Shown here: positions 1 through 7,934 of the stretch, piece after piece
Layout: every line of letters starts with the position of its first letter
How positions within the stretch are numbered: the first letter of the stretch is position 1
NCBI GenBank assembly: GCA_964384525.1
Contig: CAYLKO010000005.1
Coordinates: forward strand, 12,407 to 76,406
Direction of reading: 5' to 3'
Source of the DNA: SHZI01 sp964384525
Lineage (GTDB): Bacteria > Pseudomonadota > Gammaproteobacteria > Steroidobacterales > GCA-2729495
Length of the DNA stretch: 64,000 bases
The notes under the pieces: model-generated
Databases searched by the model: none
What the model saw: the letters and a program-made list of their open reading frames with translations, nothing else
What the model was told of the DNA's origin: nothing
Position numbers and translations under genes: made by a program

Positions 1-289
1 CCAGCTCACCGAGCAGTTCCAGCGCCAGCGCGATGCCCGCTGGATTCACGTCCAGATCACGCCACAAATGCTGCGCCACACGCGCGCGACGCAGCGAACT
101 GCCGCCGAACCGCCACTCATCCGGCGAGTGCGCTGCCGTGGCTGCCAGCGGCTCCAGCACACCCTGCTCGACCCAGGCCAGCACATGCTCCTCTTCGGCA
201 TGGCTGGCCTGGCAGAGCTCGACCAGCGTCAGCACCACTTCATCCTCGACCACGATGCCCTGCACACAAGTGACGGTGGTGTTGCTCAT
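1..289 (-). CDS. cbpM: CbpM-like chaperone modulator, partial
   Basis: The frame opens with ATG at 289 and is still open at the window edge, giving 96 residues without a stop. It lies 25 bases downstream of cbpA on the same strand, the usual place of cbpM. CbpM proteins are about 100 residues, have a MerR-like helix-turn-helix fold, and bind the J domain of CbpA to inhibit its co-chaperone and DNA-binding activities. The visible protein begins MSNTTVTCVQGIVVEDE and continues with acidic and leucine-rich helices, including a typical ELCQAS segment. The assignment rests on position and general resemblance. Only the last few residues should be missing. Confidence 0.75.
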   Translation of the reverse strand, partial: MSNTTVTCVQGIVVEDEVVLTLVELCQASHAEEEHVLAWVEQGVLEPLAATAAHSPDEWRFGGSSLRRARVAQHLWRDLDVNPAGIALALELLGEL

Positions 290-314
290 CTCCCGCTACC
301 CTTTTTGATCTGCT

Positions 315-1310
315 TCAACCAAAGCCCGGCAACCCGGCCCGCGGATTGAAATCAACGGCCTCGCGCAGCGCCTGATACGCCTCGCGCCTCCGCTCGGTGT
401 CGGCGGGCGGCAGCACGAGCTTCAGCACACCATAAAGATCACCCGCCGGCTTGCCTGGAATGCCGCGACCCTTGAGGCGCAGTTTGCGGCCGTTCACCGA
501 ATTGGCCGGCACCTTCAATTGCACCGTGCCAGCCGGCGTGGGCACCGTCAGCGTGGCGCCCAGGGCGGCTTCCCACGGTGCGACCGGCAGATCCAGAAAG
601 ACGTCGCGGCCTTCGGTGCGGAAGACCGGATCGGGATTGAAAGCGATTTCCAGATACAGATCGCCCGCCGGACCCTCGCCCGGCGATGGCGCCCCCTGTC
701 CGGCCAGCCGCAGATGCTGCCCGGCCTGCACACCCTTGGGAATGCTCACATCGAGCTTGTGATCCTGCATGGACACCTGGCCCTGCGCATCCAGCACCGG
801 CCGGCGCAGCGACACGCTGCGCCGCGCACCGTGATAGGCGTCGGCCAGATCGATCGTGATGCGGGCATGATGATCCTGTCCCGGCGCGCGCCGCGATGCT
901 TCGCGTCGTGCGCGGAACAGGGCGTCGAGGAGATCACGCTCGTCCACGCTGGCGCCACCGCCGAAGTCGCGGGTGAAATCCCGACCACTGAACTCGAAGC
1001 CCGTGTCCCAGTCCGGCGGTGGCTGGAAGCCGCCACCGGCCGCAGCGCCCGGCTGCCCGCGTCGGGCACCGGGCGGCGGCCCCTGCTGGCCGCGGGCGGC
1101 TTCGGGCCGATACCCGCTGTCGTCATAGGCGGCGCGCAATTCCGGATCCTTGAGCACGGCATAGGCCTCGCCCACTTCCTTGAAACGGGCTTCGGCATCG
1201 CCGGCCGTGCTGACATCCGGATGGAATTTGCGGGCCAGCTTGCGATAGGCGCGTTTTATTTCATCCGGAGTCGCACCGGGCTTGATGCCCAGGATCTCGT
1301 AGTAGTTCAA
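315..1310 (-). CDS. cbpA: DnaJ-family co-chaperone CbpA (curved DNA-binding protein)
   Basis: This is a 331-residue type II J-domain protein that stimulates DnaK and, in E. coli, also binds curved DNA. The J domain fills residues 1-68, with the essential HPD motif at residues 30-32. A Gly/Pro/Gln-rich linker follows at about residues 70-105, then two C-terminal substrate-binding beta domains (about 145-310). There are no CxxCxGxG zinc repeats, which separates it from DnaJ itself. It is slightly longer than E. coli CbpA (306 residues) because of the linker. Its ATG overlaps the stop of the upstream methyltransferase gene by 4 bases, and cbpM follows, so the three genes probably form one operon. 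Confidence 0.9.
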   Translation of the reverse strand: MNYYEILGIKPGATPDEIKRAYRKLARKFHPDVSTAGDAEARFKEVGEAYAVLKDPELRAAYDDSGYRPEAARGQQGPPPGARRGQPGAAAGGGFQPPPDWDTGFEFSGRDFTRDFGGGASVDERDLLDALFRARREASRRAPGQDHHARITIDLADAYHGARRSVSLRRPVLDAQGQVSMQDHKLDVSIPKGVQAGQHLRLAGQGAPSPGEGPAGDLYLEIAFNPDPVFRTEGRDVFLDLPVAPWEAALGATLTVPTPAGTVQLKVPANSVNGRKLRLKGRGIPGKPAGDLYGVLKLVLPPADTERRREAYQALREAVDFNPRAGLPGFG

Positions 1311-2080
1311 CGCCGTATTTTCCCCCTGATGGGCTGACGCGCTTCACCGGATGGCTTCCGCGCAATGACGCTCGCATGGCTCCGCGGCATCCGGCGCGGT
1401 GGACCACTCGGCAGGAAGGCCGTTTCGATCACCTCGAAACCGGCCTGGCTGACTACGCGATGCAGGATGTCGGGATCCAGCGGATGAATGAAGGCCGGCT
1501 GTCCGGCTCGAACGACGCCCTCGGGCAGCAGCGCCGGATAGTTCGCCACGAAGCCCGGCCACGGATCACCTTCGCGCTTGCGCCGCTCATACTCCGGCGC
1601 CAGCTTCCACCACGGACCCACATACGGGGTATCGGCGACCAGGAAAATCCGGCCACCCGGCACGCACCAGTCGTACATCTTCCGCACGGTGTGCTCGATG
1701 TCCGGCCCTTCGAGAAAGTGTAGCGCCCGGGCACAGAGAATGGCGCCAAAGGCAGAGTCCGGAAAATCCACATCCGGCATGGCGCCGGGGTGGCTGCGGA
1801 AGCGCGGCCGGTCGGCTTCCGGCACCCGCCTGGCCAGCACCTCGAGATGGCGGGGGTCGATATCGCAGGCCAACACGCGGGCGCCGGCCGCCAGTGCCGG
1901 CAGGGTCGCCACGCCATAGGCGCAACCGATATCCAGGCTCTCGCCATCGATGCTGGCGGCATGGTCCACGAAGGCCTGCGAACAGGGATCCAGGGTTTCC
2001 GTCATCCACCCGGTGTTGTTCATTGTGGGGATGAGGCCGGGGATCGGCGATTCGGGCAGCAGGGAATCCGTACTGGTCAT
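1307..2080 (-). CDS. Class I SAM-dependent methyltransferase
   Basis: A 257-residue protein with a Rossmann-type methyltransferase core. Motif I is LDIGCAYGVATLPAL, followed by an acidic residue ending the second strand (VLACDIDPRHLEVLA) and a later FGAILCARALHFLEG segment matching motif IV. The substrate cannot be read from the sequence. The ATG at 2080 is preferred over a TTG at 2119 because GAGGA lies about 10 bases upstream. The gene overlaps cbpA by 4 bases, so it is probably translationally coupled to the chaperone genes. A role in protein modification is possible but unproven. Confidence 0.75.
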   Translation of the reverse strand: MTSTDSLLPESPIPGLIPTMNNTGWMTETLDPCSQAFVDHAASIDGESLDIGCAYGVATLPALAAGARVLACDIDPRHLEVLARRVPEADRPRFRSHPGAMPDVDFPDSAFGAILCARALHFLEGPDIEHTVRKMYDWCVPGGRIFLVADTPYVGPWWKLAPEYERRKREGDPWPGFVANYPALLPEGVVRAGQPAFIHPLDPDILHRVVSQAGFEVIETAFLPSGPPRRMPRSHASVIARKPSGEARQPIRGKIRR

Positions 2081-2173
2081 CCGGGGGTGTTCCTCATCAT
2101 GGGCAGGGGCGTGAGTCAATCATGGCCCGGGCGCTCCATTCATGCCACCATTGATCCTTTCATGGGGAGGTGA

Positions 2174-2731
2174 ATGATGTCTGATCGGGGAACAGTGACA
2201 GTGGCCATGACGGCCGTGGCGGTGGTGCTCATGCTGGGCAGTCCGGGCGCCGCCTGGTCGCACGGGGGAGAAGATCACCAGGCTGCGCCGGCCGTGGCCG
2301 CAACGCCGGAGACCAAAGCGGTGGTCGGCGTTCTGGAGCAATACGCCGCGGCCATCAGCAGCAACGACCTGCCGAAGGTCCAGCCACTGCTGGTGCCCGG
2401 CAATGACTTCAGCTTTTTCGAAGGCACCTACGTCAACATCGGCTGGCAGAGCTACTACGACCACATGGCGCCGGAAATGAAGCTGTTCGAGAAACCCAGC
2501 TACCGGCTGAGCGATGTCCGGCCTTTCGTCAGCGGCAATCTCGCCTATGCGACCTTCTCGTGGGCGATGGATGTCATCGTCGTCAGCGACAAGTTCGAAG
2601 GCGGCAAGCACCCGGTGTCGATGCATGGCAAAGGCACGGCCGTGCTGAGCCACATCGGCAATGCCTGGAAGATCCGCCACCTGCAAACGGCGATGGCATC
2701 AGCGCCACGCAACGACGGCGCCAGCCACTGA
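2174..2731 (+). CDS. Secreted SnoaL/NTF2-fold protein
   Basis: A 185-residue protein with a cleavable signal peptide (hydrophobic VAMTAVAVVLMLG, then AWS-HGGE). The mature part has the pattern of the SnoaL/DUF4440 group of the NTF2 superfamily: a helix with VVGVLEQYAAAISSND, then FEGTYVNIGWQSY and strands ending in WKIRHLQTA. The fold forms a cone-shaped pocket used for ligand binding or catalysis; no catalytic assignment is possible. A strong ribosome site GGGGAGG precedes two consecutive ATG codons. Downstream on the other strand is the copper operon, whose cytochrome gene ends 5 bases away. The short HGGEDH segment at the mature N-terminus could bind metal, so a link with copper handling is conceivable. 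Confidence 0.7.
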   Translation: MMSDRGTVTVAMTAVAVVLMLGSPGAAWSHGGEDHQAAPAVAATPETKAVVGVLEQYAAAISSNDLPKVQPLLVPGNDFSFFEGTYVNIGWQSYYDHMAPEMKLFEKPSYRLSDVRPFVSGNLAYATFSWAMDVIVVSDKFEGGKHPVSMHGKGTAVLSHIGNAWKIRHLQTAMASAPRNDGASH

Positions 2732-2736
2732 TCCAA

Positions 2737-3360
2737 TCAGTGCGTATGCTCCGCATCATGCGCATGCTCCGCAGGCGCATGGTCGGAGCCTTCGTCGTGG
2801 CTGTGTCCGGATCCGGGTTCGTGATCGGCTGATTCCTCTTCAGGCCCGCCGTGCGAATGCCCTCCGCTGGCCTCCACCGCTGCGCGGTAGGCCTCCGGGG
2901 TCAGCGACGGCAGTTTCTGGATGAAGGCCACCAGCCCCCAGATCGACGCGTCGTCCATGCTCCTGCCCCAGGCCGGCATGCCGGTGGCCTGGATGCCGTG
3001 CTTGATGACCCAGAAATCACGGGCTGGCTCACTCTGCTGATTGGCCAGTGCCGGCGGCTGCGGGTACAGCCCGCGATGCAACTCCGAACTGTCGAGCCCC
3101 GGCCGCAGATGACAGGTCTCGCACATGGCGGCGTAATTGCCCGCACCATGACGGAGGCCTTCGGCATCGGTCAGATCCGGGACGGTGATCGACGCGGCAC
3201 GGACCGCGACCGAGCGGTCCCTGGTCAGCTCCAGCACCTGATACACCGGGCGCGGGTGCGGCGCATCGGCGCCGATGTCATAGGTCCCGGACCAGACAAA
3301 CCCGGCAATCACCACAAAGACAACCACGAAACTCCAGAGAATGATTCGCACGGCGCGCAT
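2737..3360 (-). CDS. Membrane-anchored c-type cytochrome with His-rich tail
   Basis: A 207-residue protein with an N-terminal transmembrane anchor (about residues 5-25) and one haem-binding motif, CETCH, preceded by the helix GAGNYAAM. The likely distal ligand is the methionine in TGMPAWG. After the cytochrome domain (about residues 60-160) comes a tail of about 45 residues rich in His, Asp and Glu (GHSHGG, GHSHDEGSDH, EHAHDAEHTH), which looks like a metal-binding extension. GAGGAG lies 7 bases before the ATG. The gene is the last of the copA-copB group and starts 12 bases from the copB stop, so it is probably co-transcribed. A periplasmic role in copper oxidation or binding is inferred from this context. 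Confidence 0.85.
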   Translation of the reverse strand: MRAVRIILWSFVVVFVVIAGFVWSGTYDIGADAPHPRPVYQVLELTRDRSVAVRAASITVPDLTDAEGLRHGAGNYAAMCETCHLRPGLDSSELHRGLYPQPPALANQQSEPARDFWVIKHGIQATGMPAWGRSMDDASIWGLVAFIQKLPSLTPEAYRAAVEASGGHSHGGPEEESADHEPGSGHSHDEGSDHAPAEHAHDAEHTH

Positions 3361-3371
3361 CGATGGACTCC

Positions 3372-4112
3372 TCAGAACCAGAACCGCAGACCAGCCACGA
3401 CGAAGGTATCACGGACCGGTTCGCCGGCAGCCCGGGCGATATCTGCCGTGTCACCGAATGAACCGGTCCATTGAATACCGAGATACGGGGCAAATTCGCG
3501 GCGGATCTCGTAGCGCAGGCGCACCCCTGCTTCCAGTTCGCTGAGCCCGTTGCCAATGCCGGTCGCCGCGTCATCCCGGGTGTAGGCGTGCAGCTCGGCC
3601 TGCGGCGACAGGAACAGGCGATTGGTGAGGCGGATGTCGTATTCCGCTTCCAGCCGGGTACCGATCTGGCCGCGCTCGCCGGCGTAGAGATCCGCCTGCA
3701 CATGGAACCAGTACGGTGCAAGCCCCTCGATGCCGATGAGCCCGTAGGTGCGGCCCGGACCTTCACCGGCATCCTGGCGCAGGCCGCCGACCACATTCCA
3801 CCACGCCGCGATCGGCCGCCACCAGAGCAGCTCGGCGCGCAGGTGCTCCACCTGTCGATTGACGGCCACCCCCTCGGAGCGCAGCAGCACGCGGCCCCCA
3901 TCCCGTCCGATCCAGGCGGTGGCATCCCAGGCCATGGCCTCGTTAGGCGAGGCATCCTGCCATTCCAGTTCATCCACCAGCACCTTGCTGATGATCGGAT
4001 CATCGGTCTTCGCGTGATCCATGATGGGCTCGCCGGCACCGGCTGTGCCCGCGGACATCAGGGCAAGAACCAGGCTCATCGCGGCCAGCTTGTGCATTGT
4101 TGTGTTACTCAT
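3372..4112 (-). CDS. copB: Copper resistance protein B (outer membrane)
   Basis: A 246-residue protein of the CopB/PcoB family, outer-membrane beta-barrels working with the periplasmic oxidase CopA in copper tolerance. A signal peptide (LAAMSLVLALMSAGTAGAG) is followed by a short linker and then alternating amphipathic strands ending in the aromatic C-terminus LRFWF typical of outer-membrane proteins. The long Met/His-rich N-terminal segment of many CopB proteins is nearly absent. The ATG at 4112 is chosen because GAGGTG lies 7 bases upstream and the start overlaps the copA stop by 8 bases. An ATG at 4097 lacks a ribosome site. Confidence 0.88.
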   Translation of the reverse strand: MSNTTMHKLAAMSLVLALMSAGTAGAGEPIMDHAKTDDPIISKVLVDELEWQDASPNEAMAWDATAWIGRDGGRVLLRSEGVAVNRQVEHLRAELLWWRPIAAWWNVVGGLRQDAGEGPGRTYGLIGIEGLAPYWFHVQADLYAGERGQIGTRLEAEYDIRLTNRLFLSPQAELHAYTRDDAATGIGNGLSELEAGVRLRYEIRREFAPYLGIQWTGSFGDTADIARAAGEPVRDTFVVAGLRFWF

Positions 4113-5883
4113 CGACGCGCACCTCGCGAAACATGCCCACGGCCATGTGCATGAACAGATGACAGTGATAGGCCCAGCGCCCCAGGGCATCAGCGGTGAC
4201 CCGGTAGGTCAGGCGCTCGCCGGGCTTGACGCTGATCGTGTGTTTGCGCAGCTTGAACTGCCCGTGCTCGTCTTCCAGATCACTCCACATGCCATGCAGA
4301 TGGATGGGGTGAGTCATCATTCCATCGTTGACGATGACAAAGCGCACCCGCTCGCCGTAGGGCAGCCGGATCGGCTCGGCCCCGGAAAAGCGCACACCAT
4401 TGAAGGACCAGACATAGCGTTCCATGTGTCCGGTCAGATGCAGCTCGACGGTGTGCCGCGGCTCGCGGCCATCCGGATCGGGAAAGACGCTGGCGAGATC
4501 GGCATAGGTCAGCACGCGGCGACCGTTGTCGCGCAGGCCGGTCCCCGGATCATCCAGCTTGCTGACGGGATTTGCGGCGCGCATGTCCACCATCGGCGAA
4601 TACTCCGTGGGTGCATGGATCACCGGCACGGCAGCGGGCATGGCCGCCATGTCGTGGCCGGCATGATTCATCGCCGGGTCCATGCCCGCATCGGCGGCAT
4701 GGCCCATGTCCGCCATCGTCAACTCCTCGCGGGGATCCACTGCCGGCACGGCGGCACTCATGCCGGCCTGTGGTGCGAGCGTGCCCCGGGCAAAGCCGGT
4801 CCGGTCCATCGACTGTGCAAAGATCGTCCAGGCTTCGTTGCCTTCCGGCGTGACCACCACGTCGTAGGTTTCACCGGAGGCGATCCGGAATTCATCCACG
4901 ACCACCGGCTTGACGGGCTGGCCATCCGCCGCAACAACCGTCATGCGCAAGCCGGGAATGCGCACGTCGAAGTAGGTCATGGAGCCGGCATTGACGAAGC
5001 GCAGCCGTATGCGCTCACCGGGCTGGTAGGTGCCCGTCCAGTTTTCCGCCGGCGTGTGGCCGTTGACGAGATAGGTGTAGGTGGATCCGCTGACGTCGGA
5101 CAGATCGGTGCGGTTCATGCGCATCGCGCCCCACATGCGGCGCTTGTCGATGGCCTGGCGCAACCCGACCGTGCGGACATCATGGAACAGATCGCCAACC
5201 GCCGGCTGATTGAAGTTGTAGTAATCGCCCTGCTTCTTCAGCTTGAGAAACACCCGGTTGGGGTCTTCGTCGGTCCAGTCGGACAACATCACAAAGTGGT
5301 CGCGATCGAACGCCACGGGATCCGGAGCCTGCGGGTGGATGAGCAGCAGTCCGTACAGGCCCAACTGCTCCTGGAGACCGGAATGGCTGTGATACCAGTA
5401 GGTGCCCGCCTGCCGCACCGGAAAGCGATAGCTGAAGGTTTCCCCCGGGGCGATGCCCGCAAAATTGAAACCCGGCACACCATCCATGTCGTTCGGCAGG
5501 AGGATGCCGTGCCAGTGGATCGAGGTCGGTTCATCGAGCGTGTTGGTCACGCGGATGGTGACCGTATCGCCTTCCTGCCAATGCAGCACCGGCGCCGGCA
5601 GCGAGCCGTTCACGGCAACGGCGAGCCGCTCCCGGCCGGTGATGTTGACCGGCAGCTGGCCGATGTTCAGATCAAATTCCGTGCCCTGCAGATGAATCAG
5701 GCCGCGATGATCGATGACGGCGCCGGTGGCCCCGGCGGTACGCCAGCGGCCCAGACCAGCCGCCAGGCCCGTGACGGCGGCGCCCAGCACGAAACGCCGC
5801 CGGCCGGCATCGACGCCAACGCCGCCATCGGCATCAGTCGTGTACAAGTATTGACGGGCGTCCTGCCCGCTGCGGATTGCCAT
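4105..5883 (-). CDS. copA: Copper resistance multicopper oxidase CopA
   Basis: A 592-residue periplasmic multicopper oxidase exported by the Tat pathway: twin-arginine motif RRRFVLG at residues 28-34. Three cupredoxin domains follow. All four copper-ligand blocks are visible: HWHGILLPN and YWYHSHSGLQ near the N-terminus, HPIHLHGMW and WAYHCHLFMHMAVGM near the C-terminus. The last holds the type 1 Cys and the His pair of the trinuclear centre. A Met/His-rich insertion (MADMGHAADAGMDPAMNHAG) lies before the third domain and is typical of CopA copper-storage loops. The ATG at 5883 has GAGGAGA about 5 bases upstream. It is preceded by a small CopL-like gene and followed by copB. Confidence 0.95.
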   Translation of the reverse strand: MAIRSGQDARQYLYTTDADGGVGVDAGRRRFVLGAAVTGLAAGLGRWRTAGATGAVIDHRGLIHLQGTEFDLNIGQLPVNITGRERLAVAVNGSLPAPVLHWQEGDTVTIRVTNTLDEPTSIHWHGILLPNDMDGVPGFNFAGIAPGETFSYRFPVRQAGTYWYHSHSGLQEQLGLYGLLLIHPQAPDPVAFDRDHFVMLSDWTDEDPNRVFLKLKKQGDYYNFNQPAVGDLFHDVRTVGLRQAIDKRRMWGAMRMNRTDLSDVSGSTYTYLVNGHTPAENWTGTYQPGERIRLRFVNAGSMTYFDVRIPGLRMTVVAADGQPVKPVVVDEFRIASGETYDVVVTPEGNEAWTIFAQSMDRTGFARGTLAPQAGMSAAVPAVDPREELTMADMGHAADAGMDPAMNHAGHDMAAMPAAVPVIHAPTEYSPMVDMRAANPVSKLDDPGTGLRDNGRRVLTYADLASVFPDPDGREPRHTVELHLTGHMERYVWSFNGVRFSGAEPIRLPYGERVRFVIVNDGMMTHPIHLHGMWSDLEDEHGQFKLRKHTISVKPGERLTYRVTADALGRWAYHCHLFMHMAVGMFREVRVDE

Positions 5884-5956
5884 GAAAATCTCCTCACAAG
5901 TCAGCAACGGACGCGCGCAGTGCGGCGTCCGGATCAGCAGAGCGCGAGGTGATCTT

Positions 5957-6325
5957 TCAGAGGCGGAGCTGGCCCAGAAGCAGGTAAGGCGGCGGATCGC
6001 CGCTGGCCCGGGAGGCGGAGAATCTCGACTGGAAGTCGGCCGGGAGCTGGCCGGTTGCCAGCAGATCCCGGGCGGAGAAGGCTGTCAGGAACAACACCGG
6101 CTGCAGCAGCCTGGGCTGATCGGCCCGGCCGGAATCGATCAGCAGGTTGTCGCTCGTGGACCCGGTGGTGGAGCTGAGCAGGCAGGCGTCCTGGGTGTCG
6201 GTGGTCAGGCAGTGCTCGCAGTCTGCTTCGGCCGGCATCAGCATCATTGCCGAGGCGCAGGGCACGATGAAGAAGTGCACCAGCACCAGCCCGATGATCC
6301 AGTGTGCGCGGCGAACGGGGGTCAT
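5957..6325 (-). CDS. Small secreted Cys protein upstream of copA, CopL-like
   Basis: A 122-residue protein with a signal peptide or anchor (WIIGLVLVHFFIVPCASA), a CxxC pair (DCEHC) and one more Cys (DACLL), ending in a Pro-rich segment DPPPYLLLGQLRL. Its place (first gene before copA) and layout resemble CopL of Xanthomonas, a small secreted protein required for copper-induced expression of copAB. Primary-sequence similarity to CopL could not be tested, so this is an analogy based on layout. The gap to copA is 73 bases. Confidence 0.55.
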   Translation of the reverse strand: MTPVRRAHWIIGLVLVHFFIVPCASAMMLMPAEADCEHCLTTDTQDACLLSSTTGSTSDNLLIDSGRADQPRLLQPVLFLTAFSARDLLATGQLPADFQSRFSASRASGDPPPYLLLGQLRL

Positions 6326-6359
6326 GGCCGGGAGCTTAGCAAAGTTCCACGCCGGGCAA

Positions 6360-7934
6360 CTACCCGCCGTCCTGCAACGAGGGCAGCACATCCGGATAGA
6401 GCTCGTGCAGGGCTTTCCGCGCCATGCCGTGCAGCTCGGTGGCCAGTGCATCGGCCAGTACATCGACAGGGGCATCGGCCAGTGCATCGTCTGAGGCATC
6501 TGCCGGGGCATCGGCCTGGTCTGTGGGCGTTGTCGTGGCCGATGTCGCGGCCGGCGCCGGCACGACCGCCCCACCGCCCGGCTCACGCCGCGCCCAGATG
6601 TCGGCCAGCACGGACCGCCGCTCGGCGACGATCTGCTCCACGAGCGAGCGCCACACCGGCAGACAGGCACTGTCCTGCCAGTCGCCGCGACCCCGGCCGA
6701 AGTGCGCCACGGCGAGATAGCGCAACAAGGCGGTGACCACGAGACTGTCGAGAAATGCCGTGCCCCAGCGAATGCTCGCCTCCTTTTCGCCCCGCACCAC
6801 GTTGAGGCCGCGGGCAATGCCGACACCGGCAAAAGCCCCGAGCACGGCGCCGGCGAGCATGCCGCCGCCGAGGGTCAGGCCACCGGCAGCGAGATCGGCT
6901 GCCAGTCCGGTCGTGGCGCCGGACAGGATGCCGCCGATGGCTGCTGCCCGACCTTCATCGACTGGCGCCACCGCAACAAAATCGCTCTCGAGACGGGCGG
7001 CCAGATCGGCCGAGGCCTCACCCTGCAGACCGTAGATCGCCAACAGCCGGCTGGCGCTGGCGCGCTGATCGCTTTCCAGCTGCTGCACCAAGGTCCGCGC
7101 CAGCGCCCGGGTTGAAGCACGGAAGCCTTCCTTTGGATCGCGCCGGTTCAGCCCCAGTGCATCACCCAGCCAGCGCAACCGGGGCCGCGACGGAACCGGG
7201 ACCCGGGCACAGGCCGCCGTGGCGATCGGCCTGGCGAGAACCGTCATCGCTGCGTTGAACCGGGCCCACTGGCCGGCTTCCCAGGCCGCGGTGAGGCGCT
7301 CGAGTGCGGCTTTCCGATCGAGGGGCAGGACCCTGCGCAAGCGCTGGAACAGGGTGTACTCCTGCACCCAGCAGCGGGCGAAGGCATCCAGGGTCAGCAC
7401 GTCGCGGACCTGGGGATACTGCTGCAGGGCCTCGTGCCAGGCGTTGATGTGTTCGGCCTCGACGGTCTGCGAATGCGCGGCGCCGGTCTGGTTCAACACC
7501 ACGATGACCGGCTTCTCCAGCCACTTGAGCAGCGCCATTTCGGCGGCCAGATAGCCGGCATTGGCTGGCGATTCGGACGCGTTGACCAGATACAGCGCAA
7601 CATCCGCCTGGTCGCGGACATTGTGCACGGCCAGTTGCGTCAGCCAGAAGCTGCGATCCTTGAAGCGATCCCAGACCTGGGCCAGAAACCAGCCGATGGG
7701 ACTGCCATGCTGCGCAAGGCGACTGGCGAGCCGTTTGCTGTTGCCGAAGCCGGGAGTGTCCCACAGCATCAGCACGTCTCCTTCGGGCGACGTCAGCAGC
7801 GGAAACGACGCCGCTTCGGTCGTGACATGCGGCGCGTCCTCCACCTCGCCCACATCCATGCCCAGCAGGGTGCGGGCGAGCGTCGTCTTGCCGGCATTGG
7901 TGTGGGAAATGAGTGATACCGCAATCGTGGTCAT
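6360..7934 (-). CDS. GTPase with DUF3482 C-terminal domain
   Basis: A 524-residue protein with an N-terminal GTPase domain. The P-loop is SHTNAGKTT, G3 is DTPGF, and the G4 position reads VLNQTG rather than the classic NKxD. The C-terminal half matches the DUF3482 pattern, with a glycine-rich hydrophobic hairpin (LGGGMLAGAVLGAFAGVGIA) that probably inserts in the membrane. The last 80 residues include an Ala/Asp-rich low-complexity stretch (DAPADASDDALADAPVD). The start overlaps the stop of the DUF2868 gene by 4 bases. The two families are commonly paired in proteobacteria, but their function is not established. Confidence 0.85.
   Translation of the reverse strand: MTTIAVSLISHTNAGKTTLARTLLGMDVGEVEDAPHVTTEAASFPLLTSPEGDVLMLWDTPGFGNSKRLASRLAQHGSPIGWFLAQVWDRFKDRSFWLTQLAVHNVRDQADVALYLVNASESPANAGYLAAEMALLKWLEKPVIVVLNQTGAAHSQTVEAEHINAWHEALQQYPQVRDVLTLDAFARCWVQEYTLFQRLRRVLPLDRKAALERLTAAWEAGQWARFNAAMTVLARPIATAACARVPVPSRPRLRWLGDALGLNRRDPKEGFRASTRALARTLVQQLESDQRASASRLLAIYGLQGEASADLAARLESDFVAVAPVDEGRAAAIGGILSGATTGLAADLAAGGLTLGGGMLAGAVLGAFAGVGIARGLNVVRGEKEASIRWGTAFLDSLVVTALLRYLAVAHFGRGRGDWQDSACLPVWRSLVEQIVAERRSVLADIWARREPGGGAVVPAPAATSATTTPTDQADAPADASDDALADAPVDVLADALATELHGMARKALHELYPDVLPSLQDGG

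Noticed and set aside
4021..5952. Long open plus-strand frame (643 codons) opposite copA
   Set aside because: It lies wholly antisense to a clear multicopper oxidase; composition is that of a GC-rich shadow with no recognisable domain.
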